Shown: positions 1 to 10,800 of the stretch, piece by piece
How the letters are laid out: each line of letters starts with the position of its first letter
Position numbering within the stretch: the stretch's first letter is position 1
NCBI GenBank assembly: GCA_023436395.1
Contig: JAEZJJ010000102.1
Coordinates: forward strand, 1 to 63,498
Source of the DNA: Bacillota bacterium
GTDB lineage: Bacteria > Bacillota > Clostridia > Lachnospirales > Cellulosilyticaceae
DNA: 63,498 bases
Reading direction: 5' to 3'
Program-made: the position numbers and the translations under genes
Notes under the pieces: generated by a model
Database searches by the model: none
Told to the model about the DNA's origin: nothing
What the model saw: the letters and a program-made list of their open reading frames with translations, nothing else

Positions 1-585
1 TTACACTGGCAATCAGTGAACATTTTCCTTAAGTCCAGAGGTACCTGTAACGACAGATTGAGACTTGGCTGACCCGGTCAGTTCCTCAGATTGAAGATGT
101 GGTGATTCTGCTTCAGGAGGTTATTTATTTTGCCTTTACAATTATATATATGTGATGAAAAAGACCATTCCCTAGTGTTTTAAGAAATATTTTTAAAATA
201 AATTGTGGAGGGTGTATTAATCGTATGCTAATTTTTTGGATACTCTTACAAAACAACTCGAAATTTAACAGTAAATTAACAATAATAAAAATATGTTATA
301 TAATTAATATAATGAATTATTATAATTAGCTCAAAAATAGCAGGAGTTTTAGTCGTGTGATAACGTTGCCTTACAAAATAACATCAAACTAGAAGAGGAC
401 ATATACTATTATTGCAGTTTTTATTTTTATTAAAAAATATCATAAAATTTTTTTAATTATTATATCTTTATTATTTAACATTTAAGTTATCAAATAGAGA
501 GACATACCTACGACTTGAATTAATAAAAATCGTGATATTTGATGTCGGAAGATTAGAGTAACTACATTAATGGAGGGTGCTATAT
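1..585. other. Intergenic region left of the defence operon
   Basis: I see no convincing gene here. The first 140 bases give only short open stretches without starts. Positions 137-176 hold a degenerate minus-strand copy of a leader element that recurs at 35105, 46513 and 50571. A good sigma-A-type promoter (276-304) leaves an unusually long untranslated leader of about 275 bases before the first gene at 586; I recognise no known riboswitch in it. Confidence 0.6.
276..304 (+). promoter_or_regulatory. Sigma-A-type promoter of the restriction operon
   Basis: A TTAACA box (276-281) is followed, after exactly 17 bases, by TATAAT (299-304). It points toward the nine-gene operon starting at 586. 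Assignment is by consensus only. Confidence 0.55.
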
Positions 586-3500
586 ATGGCAATCATTTAT
601 CCTGAGCAAGATATATGGTTTAAGAATAAAGCAGAAGAGTTTGTATATGAATATTTAAAGGAAAATTTATCAGATAAATGTGTGGTTTATTATAACTATT
701 ATGTTAATCAAAAAGAAACGGATTTTATTGTATTTATTCCAGGAGAAGGAATAAGTATTATAGAAGTTAAAGGGTGGGATGGCAATCAAATTACGAATAT
801 CCCTAATAATACAAAGATTAAATATAAGCAAGAGGGGACGGAATACGAAGCATACTCTCCTTTTAAGCAATGCAGAGATTATGCATTTGATTTTAATAAA
901 TTAATTTTAGAGAAAACAACACTAAATCTTTTTATTTCACCTATTGTGTGCTATCCCTATATGAATGAAGAAATATATCAAGAAAAAGGCTTAGAAATCA
1001 TTTCTAGTAGAAATACCACATTACTTAAGGAGGATTTTGACAATGGGGAGCGCTTTTTAAAGATCTTATTAAGTAAAATGGGTGATCAGGGAGGCAATAA
1101 GTATGATGAGACTACATCAGAAAATGTAATAACCGTCAGAAAGAGTATATTTGAAATCTTTGAGCAAATCGAATCTAGAATGACAACATATGAGAAAAAA
1201 ATTGCAAGTTCAGCTCAAAGAGAGATGTATTCAGTGTTGATGTATTTACCTAAAAAAATGGATGAGACTCAGCTACGCAGTTGTCTAGAGAATAGTTTAC
1301 ACTTATGGAAAAAGGGTATCAAGATTGTGGTACTATCAGCCATTAAAGAAATAGAAATTAAAATATATGATTTATTGAATGAAGAGACATTTGATAAGTA
1401 TCATTATCTTAATGATGAAGAAGAACTGTGTTTTTGGGATGATAAAAAGAAATGTGTAAAGAGTAGAGTATTCAATTTTGAGTGCTATTATTTTGAATGC
1501 GATAAAGAACAGTATTTTCAAGTGGTTGACGGCGCAATAGAAGGGGAATATGCTCGTGATATTTTGATATACTTTGATAATCATACAGGCTTTAACTTTA
1601 ATCAATATCGTATTGAGCATGGTGATCCTCAAAAGCACATTATGATCAAAGCTGGTGCAGGAACGGGTAAGACCTATTCAATGATTTCAAGGATTAGTTA
1701 TCTAATATATGTTAATAAGCTTTTACCTCAACAAATTGGTGAAGCTATTATTATGATTACATTTACCAATGAAGCAGCTGACAATATGAAAGATAGATTG
1801 AAGAAGTATTTTCGGACGTTATATGTCTTAACTGAAAATATTTACTTCTTATCTATTATTGAATACATAGCAAAAATGAATATATCTACAATTCATTCTT
1901 TAGTTAGAAAAATCATTCAAAAATATGGTTATTTCATAGGTATAGGGAATGAACTTTCTATCGAATCCGGAGTTTATAAGAGAAGAGAGCTGATTGAGAA
2001 AGAGATAGAAAAATATCTTGACCAACATGGAGATAAGGCTATTGAAGCTGCTTCCCACTATGAAAAGTATGAGTTAGTAAAAGTTATTGAGCATCTGCTC
2101 AATAAGATTGAGAGTAAGAATATTGATTTATCTAGAGGATATAACTTTGGCAAGATCAATAGAAAAGATGAAGACCGAGCAATATTTGATTTAGTGATTG
2201 AGGTTGTTAAGAAAATACAAGCAGAGACAATTGAAAACGATTTTGAAGAAAATACTGTCCAACTAGGAAATTTGATTCTGTATTTAGATAAATTACTTGA
2301 TAAGATGGAACAAGTGGATGATTTAGAGAAAAAAGTGCGTTACTTATTTGTAGATGAATTTCAAGATACAGATAATGTTCAGATCGACCTAATTAAACGT
2401 TTTTGTCTTCTTTTTAAGTTTCATCTTTTTGTAGTAGGAGATATTAAGCAGAGTATTTATAGGTTTAGAGGCGCTGAGCAAGATGCCTTTAAACGTCTAT
2501 TAGAACATCAAAATGAAGAAGATTGGGAGACTATTCCACTAAGGAAGAACTACCGATCTTTGAATGAGCTATTAGGTTTCTTTAATCAACATTTTGAGTT
2601 ATGGGAAGCACAGAGAGTATTAATCTATAAAGAAGATGATCATTTGATTGGAATGAAAAAAGATGCCAATAAGGCTGAAGAAAAATGTGTCCCATATAAT
2701 GGGCAAGAGCAATTTGAAGATTTATTAGGAAAAGAAATTGAAGCTAAGATTGAAAAGCTAAAAAAAGGAGAGTCTTTAGCTGTCTTAACAAGAAAAAATA
2801 AACAAATAAAACAGGTAAAAAGAATTTGTGAGGAAAGAGGCATTAAGATTGAAACAGATGTAGCAGATAATCTGTATACTATGGATTCCACACTAGATTT
2901 ATATAAACTAATTCTTGCATTACAATTTCCTAATAATCCTAAGTATTTGTATAATCTTTCTTTAACGCATTATGCAAGAACTATTGGAAATAGGGTTATT
3001 TATAAACATAGGAAAGATCCAGAGTTTATTGTCAACTTATTTGGTGAAGGATCAGAAATTATGCCAGGTTGGCAAGAATATTTAGTACAATTAAAGAATG
3101 AGCCCGTTATGCGCGTATTAAAGAGGATTATTAATGATGTGAAGCCATGGAATAGCTATGCCAAAGAAGTGAGTGCGAAACAAGAAGAGATCAATGGAAA
3201 TAGAAAATTCTATAAAAGAAATCTAGATGCACTGATTGAGTACATTATTGAGAAGAGTAATCAAGATTATATTACTATTAACAAGATCAAAGATTTTCTT
3301 CATATTATGATTTTTGCAAAGCAAAGTGGGCAAAGAAGAGAAGCAGAAGATACAAGTAATAAAAACAAGTGCAAAGTGATTTGTCAAACTGTACATAAAT
3401 CCAAAGGACTTGAGTATACACATGTTATTATGCCGTATTGTCATTTTGATCTGGAAGAAATTAAAGGAAATGAATTGATCATAGAAGAGAATGAGATCGG

Positions 3501-3738
3501 TGTGCAGATTATGTTGGGTGAAAATAAGATTGTTAACTCTATTTTTAAAGAGCAAAGAGATACAGAAGTAAATTCAAAGGTAAAAGAAGAGGCTAGAATC
3601 TTATATGTAGGTATGACACGTGCAGAGCAAACCTTTACCTGGTTTAATGATTTACAGGAGTATGACGAAAAGGATCAGATTAATAAATCATGGCAAGATT
3701 TATTAGGGGAGGGCTTCAATGAAAATCATAACGTATAG
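586..3738 (+). CDS. NERD-domain UvrD/AddA-like superfamily 1 helicase
   Basis: This is probably an ATP-dependent DNA helicase with a nuclease-related N-terminus. Residues about 10-65 form a NERD domain with the D...E-x-K pattern (Asp near 45, EVK near 60). A superfamily 1 core follows: Walker A GAGTGKT near 355, motif II VDEFQDTD near 585, GDIKQSIYRFRG near 615, VHKSKGLEY near 931 and YVGMTRA near 1002. ATG 586 is preferred over an upstream in-frame GTG at 577 because GGAGGG at 572-577 is spaced correctly for it. It heads the operon and overlaps the next gene by 20 bases. The pair looks like AddA/AddB, but the nuclease-type domain here is N-terminal rather than C-terminal. The role in defence is inferred from context. 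Confidence 0.85.
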   Translation: MAIIYPEQDIWFKNKAEEFVYEYLKENLSDKCVVYYNYYVNQKETDFIVFIPGEGISIIEVKGWDGNQITNIPNNTKIKYKQEGTEYEAYSPFKQCRDYAFDFNKLILEKTTLNLFISPIVCYPYMNEEIYQEKGLEIISSRNTTLLKEDFDNGERFLKILLSKMGDQGGNKYDETTSENVITVRKSIFEIFEQIESRMTTYEKKIASSAQREMYSVLMYLPKKMDETQLRSCLENSLHLWKKGIKIVVLSAIKEIEIKIYDLLNEETFDKYHYLNDEEELCFWDDKKKCVKSRVFNFECYYFECDKEQYFQVVDGAIEGEYARDILIYFDNHTGFNFNQYRIEHGDPQKHIMIKAGAGTGKTYSMISRISYLIYVNKLLPQQIGEAIIMITFTNEAADNMKDRLKKYFRTLYVLTENIYFLSIIEYIAKMNISTIHSLVRKIIQKYGYFIGIGNELSIESGVYKRRELIEKEIEKYLDQHGDKAIEAASHYEKYELVKVIEHLLNKIESKNIDLSRGYNFGKINRKDEDRAIFDLVIEVVKKIQAETIENDFEENTVQLGNLILYLDKLLDKMEQVDDLEKKVRYLFVDEFQDTDNVQIDLIKRFCLLFKFHLFVVGDIKQSIYRFRGAEQDAFKRLLEHQNEEDWETIPLRKNYRSLNELLGFFNQHFELWEAQRVLIYKEDDHLIGMKKDANKAEEKCVPYNGQEQFEDLLGKEIEAKIEKLKKGESLAVLTRKNKQIKQVKRICEERGIKIETDVADNLYTMDSTLDLYKLILALQFPNNPKYLYNLSLTHYARTIGNRVIYKHRKDPEFIVNLFGEGSEIMPGWQEYLVQLKNEPVMRVLKRIINDVKPWNSYAKEVSAKQEEINGNRKFYKRNLDALIEYIIEKSNQDYITINKIKDFLHIMIFAKQSGQRREAEDTSNKNKCKVICQTVHKSKGLEYTHVIMPYCHFDLEEIKGNELIIEENEIGVQIMLGENKIVNSIFKEQRDTEVNSKVKEEARILYVGMTRAEQTFTWFNDLQEYDEKDQINKSWQDLLGEGFNENHNV

Positions 3739-6547
3739 TAATCCATTTGAATTAGGACAACTCCCTAATTGGGAAAATCTTTGTAAGTTTCCACATTTAT
3801 GTGTATCACAAACATTAGCTGAAGGGTTAAAAGAATATTATAAGAGAGAGTCATTTACACTTCTTTGTACTGTAGATGAAGTACTGGGAACATTTTATGA
3901 TCAGTGGCATAACAATGCTGAAAACCAAATGCTTCAATTTATTCATTTATCAAATGCAATAAAGAAAATGCCAGATAGTGATATAAAGAAAGCTTTCGTA
4001 CACAACAAAGGTGATGTGTTAAAAGGGATTCGCTTCATGATCGAAGCAGGCGTTCATAGTGAAGATATCAACGAGAATACACTATCTAATGAACAAAAGT
4101 TTTTTGTGACATTGTATAATCAACTTTTAGAAGTACCATGCTTTAAGGCACTTGATATGCAAAGTATGCGTGGTAAAGAGGGCTTTATCCATTCAAGCAT
4201 AGAAATATTAAAGAAAGAGTTTTGTAGGTATCTATCAAAAGAAGAAAGCCCAAATAGTAATAAATTTGAGGCATTAAATGAAGAAGTTTTAATAAAGAGG
4301 ATGCAAGAGTCGATTGATGGTATAGATATATATAATGATAAACAAGATGATAAGCCTGTGGAAAGAAGGAAATATGTTGCTGAGCTGTGTCTAAAGACTA
4401 TGGAGCAAAAAAGTAAAATTGATTTTAGCACAGTTGTATTTCATGGTATACATCAATTTACTCCTCTTATTTTGAAGTTTATTGACAGATTAGAGGAACT
4501 AGGTATTGAAGTAATCTTTGTATTTAATTATGTAGAAGAGTATGGGAGCATTTATCAAACTTGGGATGAAGTCTATAGATGGACACATGTTGATATGCAA
4601 TATTATGGAAATCTCAATGGTATTGTTCCAAGAAAAGTTGGGGAGAATGTAGGATATATTTTTGAAGGACAGCTTAGTAAATGCTGTAAGACTGGTGAAG
4701 TAATTAATAAATTTACTAATTTGACAGCTTTTGCAGATTATGTTGCATCTGTATTTACTGAAGCAAAAAAACAGGCTGAAAAGTCAGCAATTCAAAGAGG
4801 GAAAAAGATTGAAGATGTTAAGAAATTAGAGATTATTGCAAGGATGGATGAGCAATTCTATGCTGTAAATGGGAGCGATTTTAATGAGATTCTTAAGGTT
4901 TATTTTCCAGAGCACTTTGGTGGTAGACATTTTTTAACTTATCCTGTTGGTCAATTTATTTTGGCACTTTACAATATGTGGGACAGGAAAAAAAGAAGAA
5001 TTACTGTTGATGAAAAGAATCTTAAGGAATGTTTAGCGCTTAATATTTGGAGGACAAAGTCAAGAACTTCCCCTTTGGAGATATATTGTGATCTAAAGGT
5101 GTATTTTAAAGGGGCAGAAACCTTTGATGATTATAAGCATAGATTAGAACGAGTTATTGAGATTATTGAGAAAAGAAAAGATAAGTCAGAGGTGTATACC
5201 CGATTAAAAAGGATGTCCTTCTTTAAGTATTCAACAGATCAGGTGAGAGAATTTATTAAAGTGATTGAATCCTTACAGAATATTGCGGATAAGATTTTTC
5301 CTGAGAATAAGCAGCAGGATCAAATTAGTGTGAAGAGTCATTATGAGCAATTAATGAATTGCTTAATAGATGCTACAAAGGACTCTGATATCACAAAAGA
5401 GGAATTTGATTTTATTACACATATAAAGAAACAATTAGAACAGGTAAAAATGGAAGATGTTGTTGCAGATATAGATGATATTAGACAAACGTTACATTTC
5501 TATTTAGCGGATACTACCAACGATAATGAAGCTGAGTGGATTGTGCGTGATTTTGAACAGATTGATGGTGGTATTTTACTTGCCAAAGCAGAAAATAAAA
5601 GTAAAAACTATAAGGAAGTAGGAAATACCTGTTTTCATTATGGAGGTATTTCAGACACTAATATGTTAAGAGGAAGAAATAGCGAATTACCTTGGCCATT
5701 GACGCTCAAGATGATTAATAAAATGAATCGCATAACAAAAATTATTACAACTTGTAAAAAAGAATATGCTAATTTCTTGAGATATTCTTTGTTTTATGGA
5801 ACGTATTTTTTGTCGACTTCTAAAGATATTATTTTTAGTTATGTAGAAGAAGAGGAAAATAAAAAGGCTGATCCTTATTCTATATTAACCTTATTAAAGC
5901 TTAAAGAAGAAGATAAGAGTGAGAGTGATATCTTTGGTGAGAGCCAATTTGAGACAATCTACAATATCACCAATGTACAAGATATAGAGCAGATTTCTTA
6001 TGAAGAAAAACGAGCAGCCAATGTGTGCTATAGACGATATTTCCTTAGTTGCTGTTTGGACATGCAAACCACCTTTAATGAAGACTTTGATGTTTTTTAT
6101 ATTGCACAAGTTTTTGCGGCAATGTCTTTAGCACAGCTTAGAAAAAATGGAAAAGATGTTTCTAAAGGTCTTAAACAGTTTGAAGATATTTTCCCATTTA
6201 TGACAAGGATGGATTTTATGAAGATTGAGCGAATGACAAACTGTTTTAGTGAAAGTCATCTACAAGATAAGGAGTATCTAGATGCACGTTTAGAATATAA
6301 GCATGGACAGTGGATTATTGAGGGTGAAGATGTTAATTTATTAGCACCAGTATATGCTGCCAATAAAATTGGCTATGAAAAAACATTAAGATTAATCAAA
6401 GCATTAGATCAGTATATTAACTCAGAAGAAATGAATTTCTTAACTAGTAATCACAATTGGAAACTCTGTGATGTATGTAATCAAAAATATGTATGTTGCT
6501 ACTACGTGAAAGTAAGGGAGGAAAAGGAATGGGAAGAAGATTATTAA
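3719..6547 (+). CDS. AddB-like protein with C-terminal Cys cluster
   Basis: A 942-residue protein that looks like the inactive-helicase partner of an AddAB-type enzyme. I see no P-loop in it. The middle contains a hydrophobic YxxFLRYSLFYGTYFLST segment like the region before AddB/RecB nuclease domains, and the extreme C-terminus has a Cys cluster (C-x2-C-x5-CC, residues about 918-928) resembling the Fe-S staple of AddB and Cas4 nucleases. I could not find a clear PD-(D/E)XK motif, so nuclease activity is not assured. It overlaps both neighbours, which suggests translational coupling with the NERD-UvrD helicase. Functional assignment is by architecture and gene pairing. Confidence 0.6.
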   Translation: MKIITYSNPFELGQLPNWENLCKFPHLCVSQTLAEGLKEYYKRESFTLLCTVDEVLGTFYDQWHNNAENQMLQFIHLSNAIKKMPDSDIKKAFVHNKGDVLKGIRFMIEAGVHSEDINENTLSNEQKFFVTLYNQLLEVPCFKALDMQSMRGKEGFIHSSIEILKKEFCRYLSKEESPNSNKFEALNEEVLIKRMQESIDGIDIYNDKQDDKPVERRKYVAELCLKTMEQKSKIDFSTVVFHGIHQFTPLILKFIDRLEELGIEVIFVFNYVEEYGSIYQTWDEVYRWTHVDMQYYGNLNGIVPRKVGENVGYIFEGQLSKCCKTGEVINKFTNLTAFADYVASVFTEAKKQAEKSAIQRGKKIEDVKKLEIIARMDEQFYAVNGSDFNEILKVYFPEHFGGRHFLTYPVGQFILALYNMWDRKKRRITVDEKNLKECLALNIWRTKSRTSPLEIYCDLKVYFKGAETFDDYKHRLERVIEIIEKRKDKSEVYTRLKRMSFFKYSTDQVREFIKVIESLQNIADKIFPENKQQDQISVKSHYEQLMNCLIDATKDSDITKEEFDFITHIKKQLEQVKMEDVVADIDDIRQTLHFYLADTTNDNEAEWIVRDFEQIDGGILLAKAENKSKNYKEVGNTCFHYGGISDTNMLRGRNSELPWPLTLKMINKMNRITKIITTCKKEYANFLRYSLFYGTYFLSTSKDIIFSYVEEEENKKADPYSILTLLKLKEEDKSESDIFGESQFETIYNITNVQDIEQISYEEKRAANVCYRRYFLSCCLDMQTTFNEDFDVFYIAQVFAAMSLAQLRKNGKDVSKGLKQFEDIFPFMTRMDFMKIERMTNCFSESHLQDKEYLDARLEYKHGQWIIEGEDVNLLAPVYAANKIGYEKTLRLIKALDQYINSEEMNFLTSNHNWKLCDVCNQKYVCCYYVKVREEKEWEEDY

Positions 6548-7128
6548 CATTGGCGATTGCATGTAATGTGAAGACGCAATCCTATGAAGTTATTTGTTAT
6601 GATCTTCATAAAGAAAGATTAATTCCCTTAGAACTTGAGAACATTGATATTGAGGGGAAAGATGGTATTTACTTTGATATTGGAGCAGTTACAGAAGTAG
6701 AAGCATTAAGAGAACAGGAAATTATTTATCCTGTAGGTACTAAAAGAATCATTGATCGTTACTCTAGAAAACAATTGAAGCAATTATTTGAAAGGGAATA
6801 TGTCAATGTTGAGAGCTTTATTGGCAATAAAGCTGTTAATAAATATTCTATTATCAAATTAAATATGATAAAAGATCTAGGCTTTATAAAAAACAACACT
6901 TATGGGATTCTTCCCACAATTAGTTTTTATGCCAATGGCTCACTACAAAAAAATATTATTATTAATGATTATAGGTGGCTGAATTATGTACGAGCCACTA
7001 ATGAAAAAGAACCAGGAAAATTAAATGACTATAAGGTACTTCTTAATAATCAAAAACAGCAAGTTTATTTAATTATGAATCGTATAAAGCCTAGTAGAAT
7101 ATACGTAGCAGGAGTTCATTATTTATAA
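6529..7128 (+). CDS. Uncharacterised 199-residue operon protein
   Basis: I do not recognise this protein. The start at ATG 6529 is chosen because GGGAGGA lies just upstream at 6516-6522; a longer frame from 6493 has no such site. It overlaps the upstream AddB-like gene by 19 bases. The sequence is mostly beta-prone with no signal peptide or membrane segment, and it ends in a GVHYL motif. That ending and the spacing of Trp and Gly residues faintly recall dual OB-fold proteins, but this is only an impression. Its place between the AddAB-like pair and the Dpd-like genes implies a part in the same complex or pathway. Confidence 0.6.
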   Translation: MGRRLLTLAIACNVKTQSYEVICYDLHKERLIPLELENIDIEGKDGIYFDIGAVTEVEALREQEIIYPVGTKRIIDRYSRKQLKQLFEREYVNVESFIGNKAVNKYSIIKLNMIKDLGFIKNNTYGILPTISFYANGSLQKNIIINDYRWLNYVRATNEKEPGKLNDYKVLLNNQKQQVYLIMNRIKPSRIYVAGVHYL

Positions 7129-7140
7129 GGGAGGGGGATT

Positions 7141-7863
7141 ATGCCAAATACATTAAAAATATATTGGGAACCAAATGAGTTAAGATTAAGCCTCATTAAT
7201 ATTAAAAGGTGGTGTAATATTCCTAGTGAAGAACATTTACTTGAAGAGGTTGTAAGTGAAACTTTGGGGTGGGTGAATTTGGGATATTCGTCTGTTGATG
7301 AGCTTATAAGCATAAGTAAAACTAAAGAAGCATTGCAATACAGTGGTACAGATCGAAAACTTAAGCGTCTTGTAAATCGTTTAAAGAATAATACCATAGG
7401 ATTTCCAATTGAAGAGATAGAGGTAGACAAAAAAATACTAAATTGTCAGTGGATGTATGAGTACCTAGAAGAACTTTTTTCTATAGAATTTCATGGTATA
7501 AATATAGAACATACAAATGAAACATTTGTTTGCCTAGACGAAGGAAAAGAAGCATATGAATTAGTACTTATATATAAAGATAAGGAAATTAAATTATTAG
7601 ATCAACAACAAATGGCTGCTGGTACAAAAGAAATAGATATTAGTTTTAGCCTTAGTTTTTCTCTAGATACAGCGATGAAATTTGTTGTTTTTGAAAAATG
7701 GAAGGATTATGGTGTTATAAAATATAAAGAAATTAGTAGAGCTATTTTTTATCATCCCATTTTTTATACTGGTGATGAAATGAATATTCATGTACACCAA
7801 ACTGACGGAAAATGGAAGTTTAAATTAACACATTTAGATACAAAGGAAGAAATGTTTTTTTGA
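7141..7863 (+). CDS. Uncharacterised 240-residue operon protein
   Basis: I do not recognise this protein. It begins 12 bases after the previous stop behind a GGGAGGGGG ribosome binding site. It has no signal peptide, membrane segment or clear catalytic motif. The N-terminal half is helical and charged and includes a short basic stretch (DRKLKRLVNRLKNN) that could contact nucleic acid; the C-terminal half is beta-rich. The gene sits inside the operon immediately before the SNF2-type helicase, so it is probably a system-specific accessory subunit. Confidence 0.6.
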   Translation: MPNTLKIYWEPNELRLSLINIKRWCNIPSEEHLLEEVVSETLGWVNLGYSSVDELISISKTKEALQYSGTDRKLKRLVNRLKNNTIGFPIEEIEVDKKILNCQWMYEYLEELFSIEFHGINIEHTNETFVCLDEGKEAYELVLIYKDKEIKLLDQQQMAAGTKEIDISFSLSFSLDTAMKFVVFEKWKDYGVIKYKEISRAIFYHPIFYTGDEMNIHVHQTDGKWKFKLTHLDTKEEMFF

Positions 7864-7884
7864 TGACTGAGGGGAGTGCAGCCT

Positions 7885-10800
7885 ATGGAAAAACCAAAGT
7901 ATGAAAAAGGAATGTATGTAAGGTGTCCGTATGATGATGAAAGTATAGAATTTCCCAGGATGTTTATTACAGGCAAAATAATTGCAATAGATGAAGTATT
8001 AAATGAAGTAACAGTCAGATTTAATGACTTAACAAATTTATCACAATATCTGAATACAATACCAAAAGAATTAAAGGTGGATCAAGGGCTTATTGATCAT
8101 GTAAAAATACAAGAGGGTACAAAAGTATTGTACTGGAACGAACAACTTGTACTAAAAAAAGGAATAGTTATTGATAGTATAAAAGGGAAAGAAGACTTTT
8201 ATTATTATTATTACATTCAAATGGAGGATGATAAACAGTACATTGCAAAAGTACGTGAAGATGACATAGATGCTCCATTGGAGAAAGGAAAGATTGATCC
8301 TAGAGTGCAGATGCTTAATTATGAGTTACAAAATCCTATATGGTATTTAAAAAGGAGTGTTGTATCGCGTTTTGTAAATACATTATCTAATGCACCAGAG
8401 GGGTTTGATACCTTAATAGGAGCAAGGGCTTACTTATTTCCTCACCAAATTGACACGATAATGCGTGCATCAAGAGAAGAATACTGCCGATTAATGTTAG
8501 CTGATGAAGTTGGACTTGGAAAAACTATTGAAGCATTGATCATTTCTGAGCAATTGAGGAAAAAGAAGAAAGATTTCAAGACATTGATTATTGTACCAGG
8601 TGCACTTATTAATCAGTGGGTTAATGAATTTGAAATAAAACTATGGATTAAGGTTAGTGAATATAAAGGTAATTTGAAAATGGAAAACCATGTGATTATC
8701 CCACTTGAAAAAGTACATCAACCAGATTTTAAAAAGGTGATCATGTATCAGTGGGATTTGATTATTGTAGATGAGGTACATAATATATTAAACAATAATG
8801 CTGTTTATGACGTTATTTATAAGTTATCAGAGCGTATTCCACATGTACTTATCTTGAGTGCAACACCCATTGTTTCCAGGAGAACAGAGTACTTAAAATT
8901 ATTAAGATTATTAAAGCCACATCAGTATGGAAAAATGTCAGAAATGACATTTGATGAACTTGTTAGGAAGAATGCTATAATTAAAGAGAATGTTTGCGAT
9001 GCAAGAAATGCATTAGAAGACTATTATCAGGAAGATTGTGGAGATCCTGGTTATTTAGAGGATGTAGTGGGATATTTAGAAAACATTAATGAGGAAGTTG
9101 AGGACTCATTAATTGAAAAGTTTGTAGAACAGATTAATCCTGAGGATTCTCAAAAGGCACTTGAACGCATTAATATGGTTTTAGCCTATATTACAGAATA
9201 CTTTCAAATTGATAGGGACATTATTAGACATAGAAGAAGTGAAATGAAGGAACAATTTGCTCAGAGAAAGCTAGTCAAACAACCATATACCATGTTAGAT
9301 AGGAATATGGCGTACTATGAGTATGAGACCTATATTGAAGTAATGACATGCATTAGGACAATAAAAAATGAACCACAGGCAGAAGAAGTGATGGAAGAGC
9401 TTGTTAATAGTTTGTTCTCTTCCCCCTATGCTTTAGCACAAGTAATAGAAAAATATAGATTATCAGCATATATGGATACGACTCAGCTCAATCAATGTTT
9501 AGCAAGTTATACTGAAGCAGTCGAACAAGAAATTATAGGCATTCAACAAGTAATTGAGGAGGGGAACCTAAAAGGAAGATTTTCCTATCTAGCGGATTTT
9601 ATCGATCAAGAAGCATATGACAAAAAGGTTATAGTATTTAGTAAATATACAGCAACGGCAGAAAAAGTTTATGAGATGCTTAGTTATTTGAAAGGAAAAG
9701 ACAAGGTTGCACATTTTTATTCTGGAATGAGCCAGAAAGATTTGATAAATAATATTGAGAATTTCCAAGTTAATGATGATGTAAAACTTTTGGTATGTGA
9801 TTTCCTCGCTGGAGAAGGGAGAAATCTACAAGAAGCAGATTGTATTATTCATATTGATCTTCCTATTTCACCAAATGATATTGAACAAAGAATTGGTAGG
9901 TTAGATCGTATTGGACGTTTAGTAGAAAAAGATGTTATTTCAGTAGTGATTTATTCTGAAGAGACATTAGAGGAGCAGCTTCTAAGAATATGGGATGAGT
10001 GTTTTCATATATTTAGTGAATCTCTAAGTGGTTTGGAAATTGCATTGAAAGAACTAAAAGAGACAATAACCCATTTTATTGTCTGCAACGATGAAATAGA
10101 TTTTGAAGAAGAGCTTGAAGTATTTAAGGAAAAGGTTAAGAAGCTTAATTGTAGTTTAAGAGAAGAAAGACTTAGCGATGCTAATAGGCAATTAAGTAAA
10201 CGCATAAAGAGCCTTTTGGAACATCTGATAGAGGAGGTAGATCAGGACGATGGACGGGTTTTAGGTATTGTTATGAAAGCGTGGGGAAAATTAGTTGGTA
10301 TGCAAAATGAGGATGAAGGCTATAGAAGGGATAGTGTTCTGACTAAATACAACAGAGATTTCTTTAGTCAAGGTTCCTTTAAAAAGGCATGGTATATTCC
10401 ACCTGCTACTGAGAAAATCTTAAAAAGATCAAACGTACCAAATGAGATTCGTGGAACTTTTTCAAGAAAACAAGCAATACAGGATGAGAGTATCGCTTTT
10501 TTTGCACCTGGTGAACCAATTTTTGATTCATTATTAGAGCATGCAATGAATAGTTATCAAGGTACGTGTACGGCTATTCAGTTTGATGGAGATTTTAGTT
10601 TCTCAGGATTTTTGATTAATTGGAGAACTAGCTTTGATAAGAGAATACTATTAGAAAACAACTTACCTTTACATATGATGAATTATATTAAGGGTTATGA
10701 TATAGCAAAAATTGAATCTGACCTCGTGACACTTTCTTGTAGTAAAGAAACTACAGTAGAAGAAATTGAACAGATTATCAAACATAATCGTCCAATTCAT

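Noticed and set aside
1..145. Minus-strand coding remnant at the left window edge
   Set aside because: An open stretch of about 37 codons has no start, follows an in-frame stop and shows no family motif.
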